A stretch of DNA of 64,000 nt from Neurospora tetraspora (GCF_033439725.1 NW_026944386.1:1-64000); one strand, 5' to 3'. Shown: positions 21,292 through 33,337, counted from the first letter of the stretch. Numbers and translations are program-made. Notes: generated from the letters alone by a model not told the origin.

Positions 21292-23766
21292 GTGCGCTGC
21301 CGCCGGTCCATCACACTCGGCTACGACCACTCTCTGTCAATGCCTTGGTACATATGGATGGCCTCGCCCTCCTGCCTCAGGCCTGGTTCCACCTTCCTGT
21401 CACCATCTACACAGGATCATCTGCCAGTAATGGCCCATACCATCATGGAAACACCAACACCAGCGTCCTACTACTGGGTACAACGCCTTGGCCGACGTCT
21501 CTACGGTCGGAAGAGCCAGCTATTAGACTCTTGTCGGTCCCGCCACTATACCACCATCCAAGAAGAACACTATCAACACCATGCCTACCATCGTGTGCCA
21601 TCACCACAAGTACAAGATCTCCTACGCGTTAAGACCAACGAACATGGCCAGCTACAATGCCGTGGATGTGACCAGATTACCTACCTCCTTCGCTGGGCAG
21701 AGGCCGAGAGGAGGAAGGACCCAAACCACAAGGGCACCTCTCCAAAGCGCATCATCCACAACAGCTACGTCGAGCTCGACCTGTGCGCAAGGATGTCCAA
21801 CTGCGACGCCTGCCAAGTTCTCCGCCGTGCTCTCCTGTTAGACCAGATCACCGGCCGGGATGCTGAGCGTTTACGACACACGGATAACCAGTGGCCAATC
21901 CAGGTAGCTCTAGATATACGGCCTGGAGGCGACAGTCTTCTGGTTACCATCGAGAAAGGATCCGGGATTCCTTTGTTCTCTGCAACGGTCGTCCCAAGTC
22001 AGAAGCCGTGCCTTGCTGTCGGGAAAAAGACCAAAGGACCTTCCGCAGTCTCCAGGCTTCGGCCCAACTTTGAAGAGCTACGTCAAGTCGTCAGCAACTG
22101 CCACGACAACCACCAGTGCTCGTCTAGATACCGTTGGAACAGCAGAAATCCGTCGTGGCTTCTAGAGATTCTAGACGATGGTAAAGTCCGAGTGGTGCCG
22201 GGTCCTGATCACTTGGTTCCCTATGTCGTCCTCAGCTACTCTTGGGGAGATCCCACCACAATGCCCGCGGAGGAGTGGGCCAGGATCAAGGGTGCCTCTA
22301 CCAAAACAATCAATGGCGTGCCCGTGGCAGAACGCACAAATCCATTTCCTCGATCGATTCTGCCAGAAACAATGCAAGATGCCATCGTCATCACCCAGGA
22401 ACTGGATTATAAGTACATTTGGATTGACAATGTTTGCATTCCCAAAGGCACCGATTGGGATACCGAGGCTTCCCTGATGCACGAAGTCTACGGAAACGCC
22501 GCATTCACCTTGCTGGCCTCTTCGAGCACAAAAGCAACCGAACCCATGTTACACGACCGTCTCGCGTGGCTACAAGAACCTAAGCCCTGCAAACTGCGCA
22601 ACCACTTCCTCTACAACACCCAAAAACCCCTCCACGAAGTCCGCCTCGACCCTCCAGCCTCGCAACGTGCCTGGACCCTCCAAGAAGAGCGTCTTTCTCC
22701 CAGAATTCTCTACTGGACCGGTCAGCGCTGGTACTGGTCCTGCCCCGAGCACCAAACCGTCGAGTCTTCGCCCCTCGACCTTCCTTCGCCTGCTTGTACC
22801 TCAGAGGACCAATCATGGAGTCCACCACAACGGTTCCTCGACGTCTGTCGTATCGGTGACTTCCAGAGCATCGACCAAGAATGGCTCGACATCGTCGAAG
22901 CCTACACGCGGCGCGACCTCGCTCACTCGGCCGATCGGTTCCTCGCCATATCGGGCCTTGCCGTCCGGTTTCTCGAAGCCAAGATGGACGGAGGTGGTAA
23001 AACCCGCGTTAGCGAGCAATACTTGGCAGGGTTGTGGCGAGAAGATCTAGCCAGACACTTGTCGTGGTCGGTTGCAAGCGCTGTGGATCCAAGGGGGAGT
23101 CATCAAGACGTTGCACCATCGTGGTCGTGGGCTTCATTGCCGTTATGCGTCAACACAAAGATGAGACATGCTTTTAGGCAGTCGCCGCACTTCCAGTTCG
23201 TGGGAGTCCGTCAGTTCAGTTCTGACCACACTCCCATAACCCCAACCGCCGCCCTTAACCAGCAAGTCGTCACCAACCCTCGCCTTCGCAGCAAATTAGC
23301 CGAGCAACAAGGCCGCACCGTCAAGCAGATCGAGATCCAAGGTCGCTTCCGCCGCTTGATTTCCGAAAACTCGTGCGCCGTATCGTGGGAAGCCATCGAA
23401 TGGAAGCGCGGTGATCGTGTCGGCTTCAACTTTGAACAATTTCCCGGCCGCGATCTGCATTCGAGGAACCACGATGATGGTCGCATAGTCTCCAAAGACG
23501 CTCATGGCGGGGAGGTGGTGGGGCAGTTGGATTATCTCGTGCCTGCTGGCGGTTACTTTGGGGATAAGAAGAGTGACAGTGTCGCTTTGGCAGACGGGGA
23601 GGAAACGGAGTTGATGTGCCTTGAGCTTGGAGAACTGGCAATGTTGTTGCTTCAAAGAAATCCCGGATCTGAAGAGACTTGGAGGAGAGTAGGTGTTTGT
23701 ATTGGGTATGAACAGAGGAAAGGTTTCTTTTATGGTTGTGAGAGTAGGACAGTTGTCTTGGCTTGA
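21292..23766 (+). CDS. HET-domain (heterokaryon incompatibility) protein
   Basis: Intronless, 824 residues if the first ATG is used; Met47 (MAHTIMETPTP) is another candidate start. The HET domain spans about 308-470: VVLSYSWGD (about 312-320), LPETMQDAIVITQELDYKYIWIDNVCI (about 357-383, the conserved WID-x-CI core), the MHEVYGNAAFTLLASSS block (about 396-412), then SQRAWTLQEERLSPRILYW (about 455-475). Before the domain come a CRGC/CDAC cysteine-bearing region (about 122-175) and the CHDNHQC motif (about 270-276) common in long HET proteins. HET proteins mediate allorecognition and cell death after hyphal fusion. No signal peptide or membrane segment is clear. The frame is intact and shows no RIP. 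Partner and specificity cannot be told from sequence. Confidence 0.93.
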   Translation: MRCRRSITLGYDHSLSMPWYIWMASPSCLRPGSTFLSPSTQDHLPVMAHTIMETPTPASYYWVQRLGRRLYGRKSQLLDSCRSRHYTTIQEEHYQHHAYHRVPSPQVQDLLRVKTNEHGQLQCRGCDQITYLLRWAEAERRKDPNHKGTSPKRIIHNSYVELDLCARMSNCDACQVLRRALLLDQITGRDAERLRHTDNQWPIQVALDIRPGGDSLLVTIEKGSGIPLFSATVVPSQKPCLAVGKKTKGPSAVSRLRPNFEELRQVVSNCHDNHQCSSRYRWNSRNPSWLLEILDDGKVRVVPGPDHLVPYVVLSYSWGDPTTMPAEEWARIKGASTKTINGVPVAERTNPFPRSILPETMQDAIVITQELDYKYIWIDNVCIPKGTDWDTEASLMHEVYGNAAFTLLASSSTKATEPMLHDRLAWLQEPKPCKLRNHFLYNTQKPLHEVRLDPPASQRAWTLQEERLSPRILYWTGQRWYWSCPEHQTVESSPLDLPSPACTSEDQSWSPPQRFLDVCRIGDFQSIDQEWLDIVEAYTRRDLAHSADRFLAISGLAVRFLEAKMDGGGKTRVSEQYLAGLWREDLARHLSWSVASAVDPRGSHQDVAPSWSWASLPLCVNTKMRHAFRQSPHFQFVGVRQFSSDHTPITPTAALNQQVVTNPRLRSKLAEQQGRTVKQIEIQGRFRRLISENSCAVSWEAIEWKRGDRVGFNFEQFPGRDLHSRNHDDGRIVSKDAHGGEVVGQLDYLVPAGGYFGDKKSDSVALADGEETELMCLELGELAMLLLQRNPGSEETWRRVGVCIGYEQRKGFFYGCESRTVVLA

Positions 23767-24627
23767 CCGCTTTCGTTTGGTGCCTTCTCGTGGTATGACT
23801 TTGATGGGTTGGAGGAGGCAAAGGACGATGGTGCTCCGGTATCTGCTTTTCAATTCCTTTTTCTCGGTTTGTCCTTTTCACCGCCTTTATCTTCACCACC
23901 TTCATTTCTTCTTCCCCCTATTTACGTTCTCTTTTCGGGTTTTTGTCTTATACCCTCCACTTCCTTGTCCAATGTTGGATACAGTTCGCTTCTCCCCTTC
24001 TTCTGGTTTCTCACTTTTTCTCTCCTCGGCTATTTGCATTGGGGGCTTTATAGAAACATAGCCCAAGCTATTGCATGGTTATTCAACGGCGCAACCGGTT
24101 GTTCATACTTTTTTCGCCAATTTTTTTTCCAAGCGTTTTCTTTTTTCCAGTTGTTAGCTACAATATAGCCATATGTACTTCAATGCTTGACACAATCTAT
24201 GAAGTTCCCAAATCCACTATTTCTTTCCTACCAGCGACCGTAACTCTGTCAATGGACGTAATCCAGCCCGGTGAATACTTCATCTGTCAATAGCCATCGC
24301 ATACCCACTAAATGTACAGCAGTGATTATGGGTATCGACGTTGCCAAGCAATGGGGCTTGTGCCACACTCAATGATCGAACTGAAAGTCATCACCACAAA
24401 CTCATATCGAACAGGAGACCACTTGTTAGGAAAACATAAGGCATAGAATTTCCATCCCGTCTCGCCCGTCTCGGGGATGCGGGCCGGCGTTTACGCTAGT
24501 CCTAGTCAGCATGCACTGCCACAACCTCGTGGACGGTGGGCGCAGTCGTCCTTTGAAATGAAGACCCAAGCACAATTGATTTCACACATAATCTTATTAT
24601 ACATGATCCCCATGTTTTGGGTTATTT
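23767..24627. other. intergenic region between the convergent HET and TUDOR genes
   Basis: Contains T-rich tracts (about 23850-24150) that probably belong to the HET 3' UTR, and the 3' region of the TUDOR gene. No supportable gene. Confidence 0.5.
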
Positions 24628-25018
24628 CTAACGCGAGATCCCCATGATGTTGGCCTCGTAAATGGTGGTCGACTTGCCAGTGTTCAAGTTCTGGATCTGC
24701 ACCCCATCCATATTCCATCATTGTCAGCACCAATGCTCCGAGAATCCGTCACTCCGCCCGTTGGCCAGCTACTGTCCGGTAACACGACTTATCATACCTC
24801 ATATCTCGGGGTCTCTGGGCTGGCATTAACGTTGCGGCCGGCTTGCTGGCCGGGCTCGGTCAAGACGTCCATGATTTTGCCCACGCTCTCGGATGTGTTC
24901 GAGTCGGGCCCTTTTGAATGCGACATGTCAGTGGACAGCACACAAAAACCTGGCATATGAAAACTTACCTCCCACGGGCTTGTAGCGAACAGTCTGCCCG
25001 GTCTTGTACATCACCATC
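24628..25018 (-). CDS. hypervirulence-type TUDOR domain protein, 76 residues, three exons
   Basis: Exons 24970-25018, 24798-24910 and 24628-24696. Introns have donors GTAAGT and GTATGA and acceptors AAAAG and TGCAG, and all phases agree. The start ATG at 25016-25018 has a good context (TCAAGATGG). The product is almost entirely one domain: TGQTVRYKPVGG, SVGKIMDVLT, then SPETPRYEIQNLNTGKSTTI, the pattern of the fungal hypervirulence-associated TUDOR family (formerly DUF2945). Length fits that family. Its biochemical role is not established; the fold suggests a small protein- or nucleic-acid-binding module. The exons are so short that no single frame reveals the gene. Confidence 0.85.
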
Positions 25019-26114
25019 TTGAAGGTTTTCTGGGTAGGTATCGAGCTGGGAAAATCGGCGGCGGCGGCAACTGCTTGTCTGATACAATGGAGCTAACGCA
25101 AAAGGATCCAGGAAAGGAGGTGACAACTGCTGTCGTTATCGACTCACTTGTCCATATACCCCGGCGTGCCTGGGTTTCCATCTCCAACAGAGATGTGCGA
25201 GGTTTGATGAACCTGTGATATCACTTTGACATTCGCCTAGCCAGTGCACCCTCTCAATGGCACCAGATGAGACTGATGAGTTCATGGTGGAGTGGTGACA
25301 ACAACCAGTCGAACGGCTTCGGATGCCACTCCCGTGGAAGGTCTCCAGTGGTGCACTCCAGTTGCGTACCGGCGCATCAGCATCGATGACAGTCCGACGT
25401 CATCGGGCCTTGATGAGTGATTAGGTATTTTTCGAACCAAAGATATTGACGGTTCACACGTCATTTTGAAGCAAGTCTGCTGGTCCCATTGATAGCTGGC
25501 ATTGATGCTGTTGACTGTCTCGCGATGAGATGGTTGTTCAGGCGTTGTTCAAGCGGTTCAGCGGTGTGATCATGCAGAGTTTCAGTGGGCTTTGTCGACG
25601 GCGAGCACAGACCACTTATGCCTAGCACGTAGGCTGGACAGGAAATTGGCAAAGGGACGTCGACTGCGAGATTGTAGGTATTAACCAGAGCACAACACCA
25701 ACATGCTTGGGAAGATTACCTATGATACGCTCCAACTGTTTGGATCGAATAATCTCAATTGTTACGTTATGTGTCTCCCTATTAGAGGAATTTTAAAGTA
25801 GAGGTAATAGAAGGCCGAGTGTCCCACCCCACTCACGGTGGGTGTATGTAACGGGCGATGCCATCCTGGACCATCACGTTCTTCAGCGATTCGCAATATC
25901 AACCCGGCCCGCCAATATGACGTTCCAGCGGCCCGCGGGCGTACCTGAACATGCGTTCATAGCATTTACACCTTTGAGGAAAGGAAAATGGTGATCACTT
26001 TCCTGATATCGAAGTGCAGAACTTCATGGACAGCAGAAGATGATAAAACCCATCACCACCCACGTCAAGCCTGTATCCTCTAGCCGCTCCTCACATCGTG
26101 GTCCTCGGTTTACG
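25019..26114. other. intergenic region between the divergent TUDOR and PhoD genes
   Basis: Normal-GC DNA expected to carry both promoters. I see no additional gene, repeat or RNA. Confidence 0.5.
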
Positions 26115-27633
26115 ATGCATTCGAATCTCGGGTCCCTTCTCGGCCTCGCGGCCCTTCTCCCTCTTGCGTCCGCCTCTTTCCAAGGCAACCTCAACTACCA
26201 CCCCCCATCCGCCCGCTCGTCACAAATCAACCTCGGCCTCTCCCTCCCTCTCGTCACTTCCCGCACGCTAAAACGCTCCTCTGTAGCTTACCAACCCTCG
26301 GAGCTGAACTTTACCCACCGCGTTGCTTCGGGAGACCCTTACCATAATTCCGTAATTCTCTGGACTCGCGTGGCGCCGACCGCTGAGTCGGATAGGAGTA
26401 ATGTGACCGTGGCGGGGACGGTGGACCTCTACAGCCATGAGAGGGAGAAGTACATCAAGGCGGATGCGAACTCCATTTGTGTCGAGTGGAAGGTATGGGG
26501 GTTGCAAAAGGGATACAACGGGACTGTGAAGGGCCCGGTTATAAGCAACGGGAAGGCGTACACGACTAGTGATATTGACTTCACCGTCAAGGTTGGTTCT
26601 GCCCCTCAGACTGATGGGAGGAGAAGGCGGCTGACAGCTATTAGGTGGAAGCTCAAGGCTTGAAGCCTTGGACGGTGTACAGCTACCAGTTCAATGTCTG
26701 CGGCTCCAACAACACCAGCCCTGTGGGAAGGACAAAGACTGCGCCGACTGAGGATGCCGATGTCGATGAGGTCAAGCTGGCTGTGTTCTCTTGCTCAAGC
26801 CATGATGCGTCCTTCCAGACAAGGAAGATGGGATTGTATCGGTGCCCTGCTTCCAGAAACGCTAACCTGTTGTCTAGGTAGCCAAGGGCTTCTTCAACGT
26901 TTACGGAAATGCTGCCCGGAAAGACAAACACGACTACGTAGTCCATCTCGGCGACTACATCTACGAAGATGCGTCAGGCGGCCCAAGAGCACACAAGCCT
27001 GCGAACAAGCTGTTCACTCTGTACGACTATCGGACACGCCATGGACAGTATCGAACAGACAACGACCTGCAGCTTTTGGCCCAGAACTACGCCTGGATTC
27101 CCACCTGGGATGATCACGGTTAGTCCCGTTGCACCTCCATGTTCTATCCAGCCTCTAACCACGTTGCTCTTATAGAGTTTGCCAACAACGGCTACCGGAA
27201 TGGCTTCTCGGCGCTCAACAACACCGAAGCATCCTTCCGGAACGACGGCCCTTCCATCAGTGTTGACACGCGGAAGATCAACGCCGTGCGTGCCTACTTC
27301 GAGTGGATGCCGATCCGCCAGGTGGATCTCGACGATAACTTGCGGATCTGGCGCAACTTCAGGATGGGCAAGCTGTTGGATCTCATCATCATCGACACTC
27401 GTAACTACGACCGCAGTATTACCAGTACAGGGACCAATGATGAGTACATCGAGCTGATTAGGGATGATCCTTTGAGAACGCTGATGGGAGGCCGCCAAGA
27501 GAAGTGGTTCTTTAGGCAGTTGAGCGAGAGTAAGCAGAGAGCTGCTACGTGGAGAGTGGTGGGGAACCAGATCGTCTTTTCGAGGATCCTGGATTCGCAG
27601 GGGGTACTGACGGGAACCGATAACTGGAGTGTA
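26115..27633 (+). pseudogene. secreted PhoD-type alkaline phosphatase/phosphodiesterase gene, 3'-truncated
   Basis: Start at 26115, because MHSNLGSLLGLAALLPLASAS is a clear signal peptide. Exon 1 is 26115-26591 (FTHRVASGDPYHNSVILWTRV, the PhoD N-terminal domain). Intron 26592-26644 leads to exon 2 from 26645 (GLKPWTVYSYQF...VKLAVFSCSS). Exon 3 is about 26878-27118 (GFFNVYGNAARKD, then metal-site VVHLGDYIYED and PTWDDH). Intron 27119-27175 has donor GTTAGT and a CTCTAACC branch. Exon 4 from 27176 restores WDDH-E-FANNGYRNG. The reading follows PhoD up to GTDNWS, then ends near a TA. The C-terminal metal-binding GD-x-H part is missing. The exon 2/3 junction has no in-frame GT donor that I can find. 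So the gene looks inactivated, although the remaining sequence is not RIP-mutated. Confidence 0.8.
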
Positions 27634-27680
27634 GTACGGTGGCCCAAGTGTTGGTTATGATCAATTGAAAGTTGGTCCGA

Positions 27681-27926
27681 TATCACGGGGCAAGGCGACG
27701 GTTAGGGGGTAGGTTGGATATGCGTAGTTGTACGAGGAGAGAAAGAGAGAGGTGTATAGAGGTTTGGCGATATAGGGTAGGGCTGAGCCATACCTAAAAC
27801 TAGACCTATATGTATATATATACGTAATATACTATTTGCTAATAGCGGCAATAATATAGCACGAAGCTTAATTACCTATAGCAGGAGCCGTATATATATA
27901 AAGTAATTATAAGTAATCTTATAATA
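27681..27926 (-). repeat. left LTR of A (3' LTR in element orientation)
   Basis: 246 bp matching 62179-62423. In minus orientation it starts TATTATAAG and ends CCCCGTGATA, RIP derivatives of TGTTATAAG and CCCCGTGACA. A purine-rich AAGAAGGTAG borders it at 27927-27936 on the minus strand, as expected for the polypurine tract. Confidence 0.88.
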
Positions 27927-29222
27927 CTACCTTCTTATAAAAGAAGTTCTAGAGCTTTAAAATATATATATATATATATATAATAATAGATTATCACTCA
28001 ATCTCCGTCTTTAAACTCCTCTATCCGTAACTCTATCCGTAATTAAAACGTTTACTCGAACTCCTCCGCTCGTAATTGCCAGATCCTCTTAATATCTTTA
28101 ATTTTACTTAATTTCTAATTATTATCTCCTTATTAGTACGTTCCTATTTCTAATTTATCTACTACGTTCCTTATAAAGAGTTTCCTCCCTTAATATATTT
28201 CTAATAATTTATTAAAAACGTACTTAAAAATATCGTCCATCTTCTTTATATCCTCCGCTAATAATTCTTCAATTAATTAATTAGGGTTCTCCTTTATTAA
28301 TTAGCTAATTAATAGACCGGACGTAATACCTTTTGTAAATAAATTAATTTACTCCTTTAAGTTCGTAATATATTTAAAATACTTTAGTACTGTAGGGGTT
28401 GTAAATATTAAGGTAGGTTGTAGTATTAGAGCCAGCGATTAGAATATTAGAATAACGGTAATAATAGGGTGGGGCGTTAGGGTAAATAGTACGGTCATCG
28501 TTAACGGGCGGGGTAGCGGAGTGAGTAGTAGTCTCCCTTATAATATAACCTAAATTTCTAACTATTATTTAATTTCGGGTAAGATTAGTGGGTTAAGGTA
28601 ATTATTATAGAAAGTTTTAATAGCCTCCCTTATATTAATTATATTAATTAGCGGTTCTTCGGTTAGGTCGTAATAAGTTTATACGATAATATAAAACTAA
28701 TAATAATTACTTCCCTTCCATTAATATACTAAGAATTTATTAAATTCTTATTCGGCGATTTCTTTATAATTATTAATTTTCGTTATTACTTTACCTTCGT
28801 TAACCTCTATATCCTTCTAAATATCAGCCTAGCTAGGTAAGCCTTCTTTAGAGAATTCAACTATTAATACGTAGAGTACTGGTAAATATTTTACATTAAT
28901 AAGTAATACGAATTTAATATTATATAATTTAATTTAATCGAATTTAAAAGGGCCTTCCTACCGAAGATATAGTTTATTATAAGGGTGGCCGTTAGCGAAT
29001 TTAATTGTATTTAATATAACTAAATCTCTAACTTAATATTTAAGTACGTCCGAACGTTTTTTATTAGTATTAAATTTATAATAATTTTATACTTTTTTAA
29101 TCAAAATTCGAATGTAATCCTAAATAATTTCGAAATTAATTAATAGTTTATTAGTTTTTAAATATTCCTTCTATTAAATTAAAGATAAGTATAATATTAT
29201 AAATAAGGATGGTTCGATACCT
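27927..29222 (-). pseudogene. A: integrase C-terminus, GPF module and chromodomain
   Basis: Minus-strand reading, ignoring RIP stops: FANGHPYNKLYLR, EGPFKF near 28950, a stretch matching the FHVSL region, then chromodomain wording ending in REAIKTF near 28620. The reading resumes at 48472 on the far side of element B, where TPFFTNYNFY runs straight into this segment. This shows B interrupted a continuous gene. Not functional. Confidence 0.8.
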
Positions 29223-29308
29223 ATTTAAAAGAGAAACTCTATTCGTACCGTACCCCACCCGCACCGACCAATCAAAAATATCGCATTCCCCCTCCCCGCT
29301 TTTTTAAC

Positions 29309-29375
29309 GCATTCGCATTCCCGACAAGGCATTCATAATCTCGAACAGCGCATTCGCATTCCCGACAAGGCATTC
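29309..29375 (+). repeat. 27-bp subterminal repeat of B, two copies
   Basis: CGCATTCGCATTCCCGAC, continuing AAGGCATTC, occurs at 29309-29335 and 29349-29375, period 40. A related inverted copy lies near 48310-48335. Subterminal repeats like these often bind transposase in hAT-type elements. Confidence 0.65.
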
Positions 29376-29596
29376 GCAGCCTCCGATACAATATTCGCAC
29401 ATCATTTATGTCGCAGGTCAATTGCAGGCGCTGTCGCATGTTAATTTCTATCGTATATTAATTTTTTTCGTCATTTCAATTGCTCTCGGGAAGAAATACC
29501 TTACCGGGCGTAGGGGTTGGGAATGTGCTGTTTAGGGCTGTAAATTAGTCTCATTTACTCAGCCACCTACGCATGGCCCTTGAGTTCCTCTTTGTA

Positions 29597-29679
29597 CCTG
29601 CGGGTCCAAATGGTTATAACATCCCCACTATACTTACCTACCTACCAATCTTAATGTTATACTATTTGGACCTATAGGA
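29597..29679. mobile_element. 83-bp TA-flanked palindromic unit at the left end of E
   Basis: Arms CCTGCGGGTCCAAATGG (29597-) and CCATTT-like ATTTGGACCTATAGG (ending 29678) are inverted, with TA on both sides (29595-29596, 29680-29681). It may be a tiny MITE or a folded terminus of the larger body E. Confidence 0.5.
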
Positions 29680-29989
29680 TAAAAAGACGCGGCCATACTA
29701 CGGTTTGAATTTAATATAAATAGAAGGGTCTATTATACGTAAATTAGTTATATATCTCTAATTTATTCTATATATTATCGTACTACTTAATATAATGATA
29801 CGCTTTATGCGTACGCTCTATGCATATATCCGATACTAGATACTTATTAATTTTATTATTTCCTCCTTTTTTTCCCGCTCTTCTTAATATTAATAATATA
29901 CCTACGTTCTACTAATTATATTAGGTAACCTAATCAACTTCTACGCTTGTATTTTCTTTATTTACATTCTAATTATTATATATTAACCT

Positions 29990-32950
29990 TTATTAGGAAT
30001 CTTCTAGCGATTCTTCTAATGAACCCTTTATGTTTAGAGTAGATGTTTTAGGTTTAGAGCCCCTTTCTAAGGCTTTTAAAATAGATATTTTTCGGATAAA
30101 TGTTTCGAATAACGATTCTAATATTTTAAACCCTATTTAAGAATTATTCGAACGTATTAGTATTTTTATTAAGGATTATTATCGGACGAGTTTATAGCAG
30201 TATTTAATTTACCTTTATATTTATTGAGGGATTATAATATCCTAGCGGTATAGTAAGTATTTTAGTACGTTTATTAACGCCTTTAGGGAGTTTATTATAT
30301 ATAAGGTATTTTTGAATATTGGTATTTATTTATATTTCGAACGGGATAATATTAACCTTCTTTCTAACGAACTTATTACTTAATTTCGAATAGAAGAATA
30401 GGTAATGAAGAAGTGGAAATTACTTTGGATATATTTTTAAATTTCTTTTTGCGTAGAATTTAAATTACTTTTATAGGAATTAGAAGTAATAGGGGTATTT
30501 ATATTATTCTTTATTAATCAATTCGCTAATAATATTCTTACTATTAAAGGCGTTTTTAATATTATATAGATTCGTTTTTATCTTCGTTCTATATACGGAA
30601 CTTTAATAAAAGTTGCCCCCGAATTGATAGAATTATTTATTACACTATGTATATAATAATACGCCTATTAAGGCTCTTATAAATCAAACGATAATATTCG
30701 GAAAGAACGGGGAGATTTGTAATTATGTAGTTATAATAGCGTTTATTATTATAAATTCCTATATACTTTAAATAAGTATATTTATTTTAAAGCTATTCGG
30801 TATTTATTTCAAAAGTAATTTTATATAATTACGCGTATATAATATATTGGCCCGGTTTAATATAGTTTCTTCCTATAAAGTTACTTTATAAATTATTAAT
30901 TATTTTATTAATATTTTTATAGTACGTAGCCCGATATTTAAATTTTATAGGAGTAGACCTCCCCCCCCCCCCCTATAAGATTTAAATATCCTTATTTCTA
31001 CTATTTCTTTTGTATATTTATATAATTATAAGTAAAATTTAAATTCGTTAACTATAACCTGAGTATAATTATTATTCATAATAATTTTGATTTTATAAAT
31101 TATATATAAAGTTTTGATATCGGTTGGAAGGATATTATGTAGAATCTTATTATTTGTTTCCTTATTGGTAGTCCCGATATTTATATTTTATTTATGCTAT
31201 TTTAATGGCGCTTATATATTAAGTTCGAATTGGAATAGCTTTTTAACTATTTAAATATTACGTTACCGTTTTTTGATAACGCGGCCCGTTATTTTATTAA
31301 AAGTTAATTAGTTACTATATTCGGGCGGAAATTAGAATAGTCTATCCCTTTTTTCCCGGTCGTTGAGCGACCGAAAACTATTAAAAGCTATATCCTATAA
31401 ACCCTAGTAATTCTAGAGCATGAGGGTAAAATTGTTAGCGTTTATTAATTTTATAATAAATTTTTTTTTATATTTCTGGGTTTAGTAAAGATAATTTTAG
31501 TGACCGATTTATTTTTATCTATAGCGATTAGAAAACGACGTTTTTTATTCGTTATATTATTTTCGATTAATTTAAGTCTAGCTACGTATATAATTATAAA
31601 TCGTAAATTCTTATTATATTTACATTCTTTTATATCTTTATAAATTACGTTAATATAATAATTTGCGTTTTTTAGCCTCTTATAATATAGGATATTTAGG
31701 GCTTTAGAAGGGATAAGAGAGTAAAATAGTACGATATAAAGTTTTATAACGGTCGGTAATTATTAAAAGATGTATTCGCCTTTAGGATTTTAATTTTTAT
31801 TATTATTAAGTTCGTAAATTATAATTATATATCAGAATCTAATATTATTAAATCCTTTATACAACGCAGTATAGAAAGTATTAGAAAGGCTTTTATTAAT
31901 TAATAGTTTCTTTAATTAACGATGAGGTCTTTTCGGTAATTATATAGATTAGGTATAAAATACGTTTGGGGGCATTTAATATTAATTATTATAATATATA
32001 TTACTATTTATAAGTTGTTCGTATTTTTATAGTCTTCAACGAAACTATTTTATTAGGGGATTATAGTATTTTGCGAAAAATAATAAGCGTCTTTCCTATT
32101 TTATTGTATAGTAGTAAATTTAGTAATTACGGACCCGAAATATTTCATTTAATATAATTATTTCGTTTTAAAATTACGGACAAATTATTGATTAATATTA
32201 TTTTACAAGTTAATATAGTACGGTATTTTATAGTTAGTAGTTAGTAGAAGGCGATTGATATAGCCCTCGAATATATTAATATATCTTTTATATTCGATAT
32301 TAAGTAAAATAAGAATTCGATTTATAATATTAAGATTATATTCGTCCGGCTTTTTACTATTAGTTTGTATATTGTAATTATCCGGAAGTTTATTAAGAAC
32401 GATATATGAATTTATTAGGTTAGTGGATATAGAAATCTATTTACGGATAAAGACGTTATTAATTATATATATATAGTATATTAAAACAGTTAGGGGCGGC
32501 GAAATATTATAGAATTTTAGTCGCTTAGCGATTTGGGATTTAATACCCCCGATATCTTTTAATTTAAGTTTATTATATTATTAAAATTAAATTTTAATAC
32601 GGTTAATAAAAAAGAAGTTCGATTATTATAAATAAATAAGTAGGCGATTATTTAAAACTTTAAGAGGGTTATTAGATAAATGGAGAGGGATATAACAAAG
32701 ATAGTTATTAGTAGTAATAAGGGGGAACGAGTATATTTTAGTAATAGTTTTAATTCTAATAATAATTTTGTATAATTATTATTTAATAAACCTTTAAGTA
32801 TTTATATAAATTAAATTGAAAATAATTTAGAGTACCGATAATGTAGGTTAATTTTATATATATTTTATATTTTGTAGGATATTCTTAAAAGTAGTATAGT
32901 AGAGTATATTTGCGGGGTATTAATATAGGGAATTAGAGTTTAAATAGAAA
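29990..32950 (+). pseudogene. possible long coding relic in E, plus strand, unidentified
   Basis: Reading stops as RIP-altered Gln/Trp codons, one can follow a protein-like text from an acidic start (ESSSDSSNEPFMFRVD) through long stretches with few stops (for example FRIEEQVMKKWKLLW, RGLQYFAKNNKRL-like, and DKDVINYI near 32450). Frame changes occur and the opposite strand is also fairly open, so this is weak. It would be up to about 980 codons and lies first inside the left end of E, the place expected of a transposase or recombinase. No catalytic motif recognised. Confidence 0.3.
30933..30990. repeat. hairpin repeat H1 with a 13-C run in the loop
   Basis: GATATTTAAATTTTATAGG is followed by CCTATAAGATTTAAATATC, a 19-bp stem with one or two mismatches. 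The loop holds 13 consecutive C (30961-30973), striking in such AT-rich DNA. Confidence 0.75.
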
Positions 32951-33230
32951 AAAAGTAAAAAATTAATCCGCTTTGGGTTTGAATTGGCGGCCTATTAATA
33001 TATTAAATTATTATCTAAATATTTATTTTCCTATTTGTAATTAGTATTAGAATAATATTAATTATATTATTATATACGTTAGCGGACTATAGAATAATAC
33101 GTTGAGAATTCATTCTATACAGTAAATATATTATAGACGGGTAGGAATTTTGTGGTAAATACTATTTAAATTTTATAGGGGTATTTATTTAATTTCTTCT
33201 TCCATTATTAGGGTTAAATTAGTAATAATT

Positions 33231-33275
33231 ATTTAAATCATATAAGGGAAGAAGTTTCGCCCCTTATAGGATTTA
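33231..33275. repeat. hairpin repeat H2
   Basis: TAAATCATATAAGGG pairs with CCCTTATAGGATTTA around a short loop. Same terminal stem sequence as the other hairpins in E. Confidence 0.75.
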
Positions 33276-33289
33276 GACAATCGATTATT

Positions 33290-33337
33290 ATTTAAATCCT
33301 ATATGGGTAGGGGATATTACCCCTATAGGATTTAAAT
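33290..33337. repeat. hairpin repeat H3
   Basis: ATTTAAATCCTATATGGGTA pairs with TACCCCTATAGGATTTAAAT; stem about 20 bp with one mismatch, loop about 8. Confidence 0.8.
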
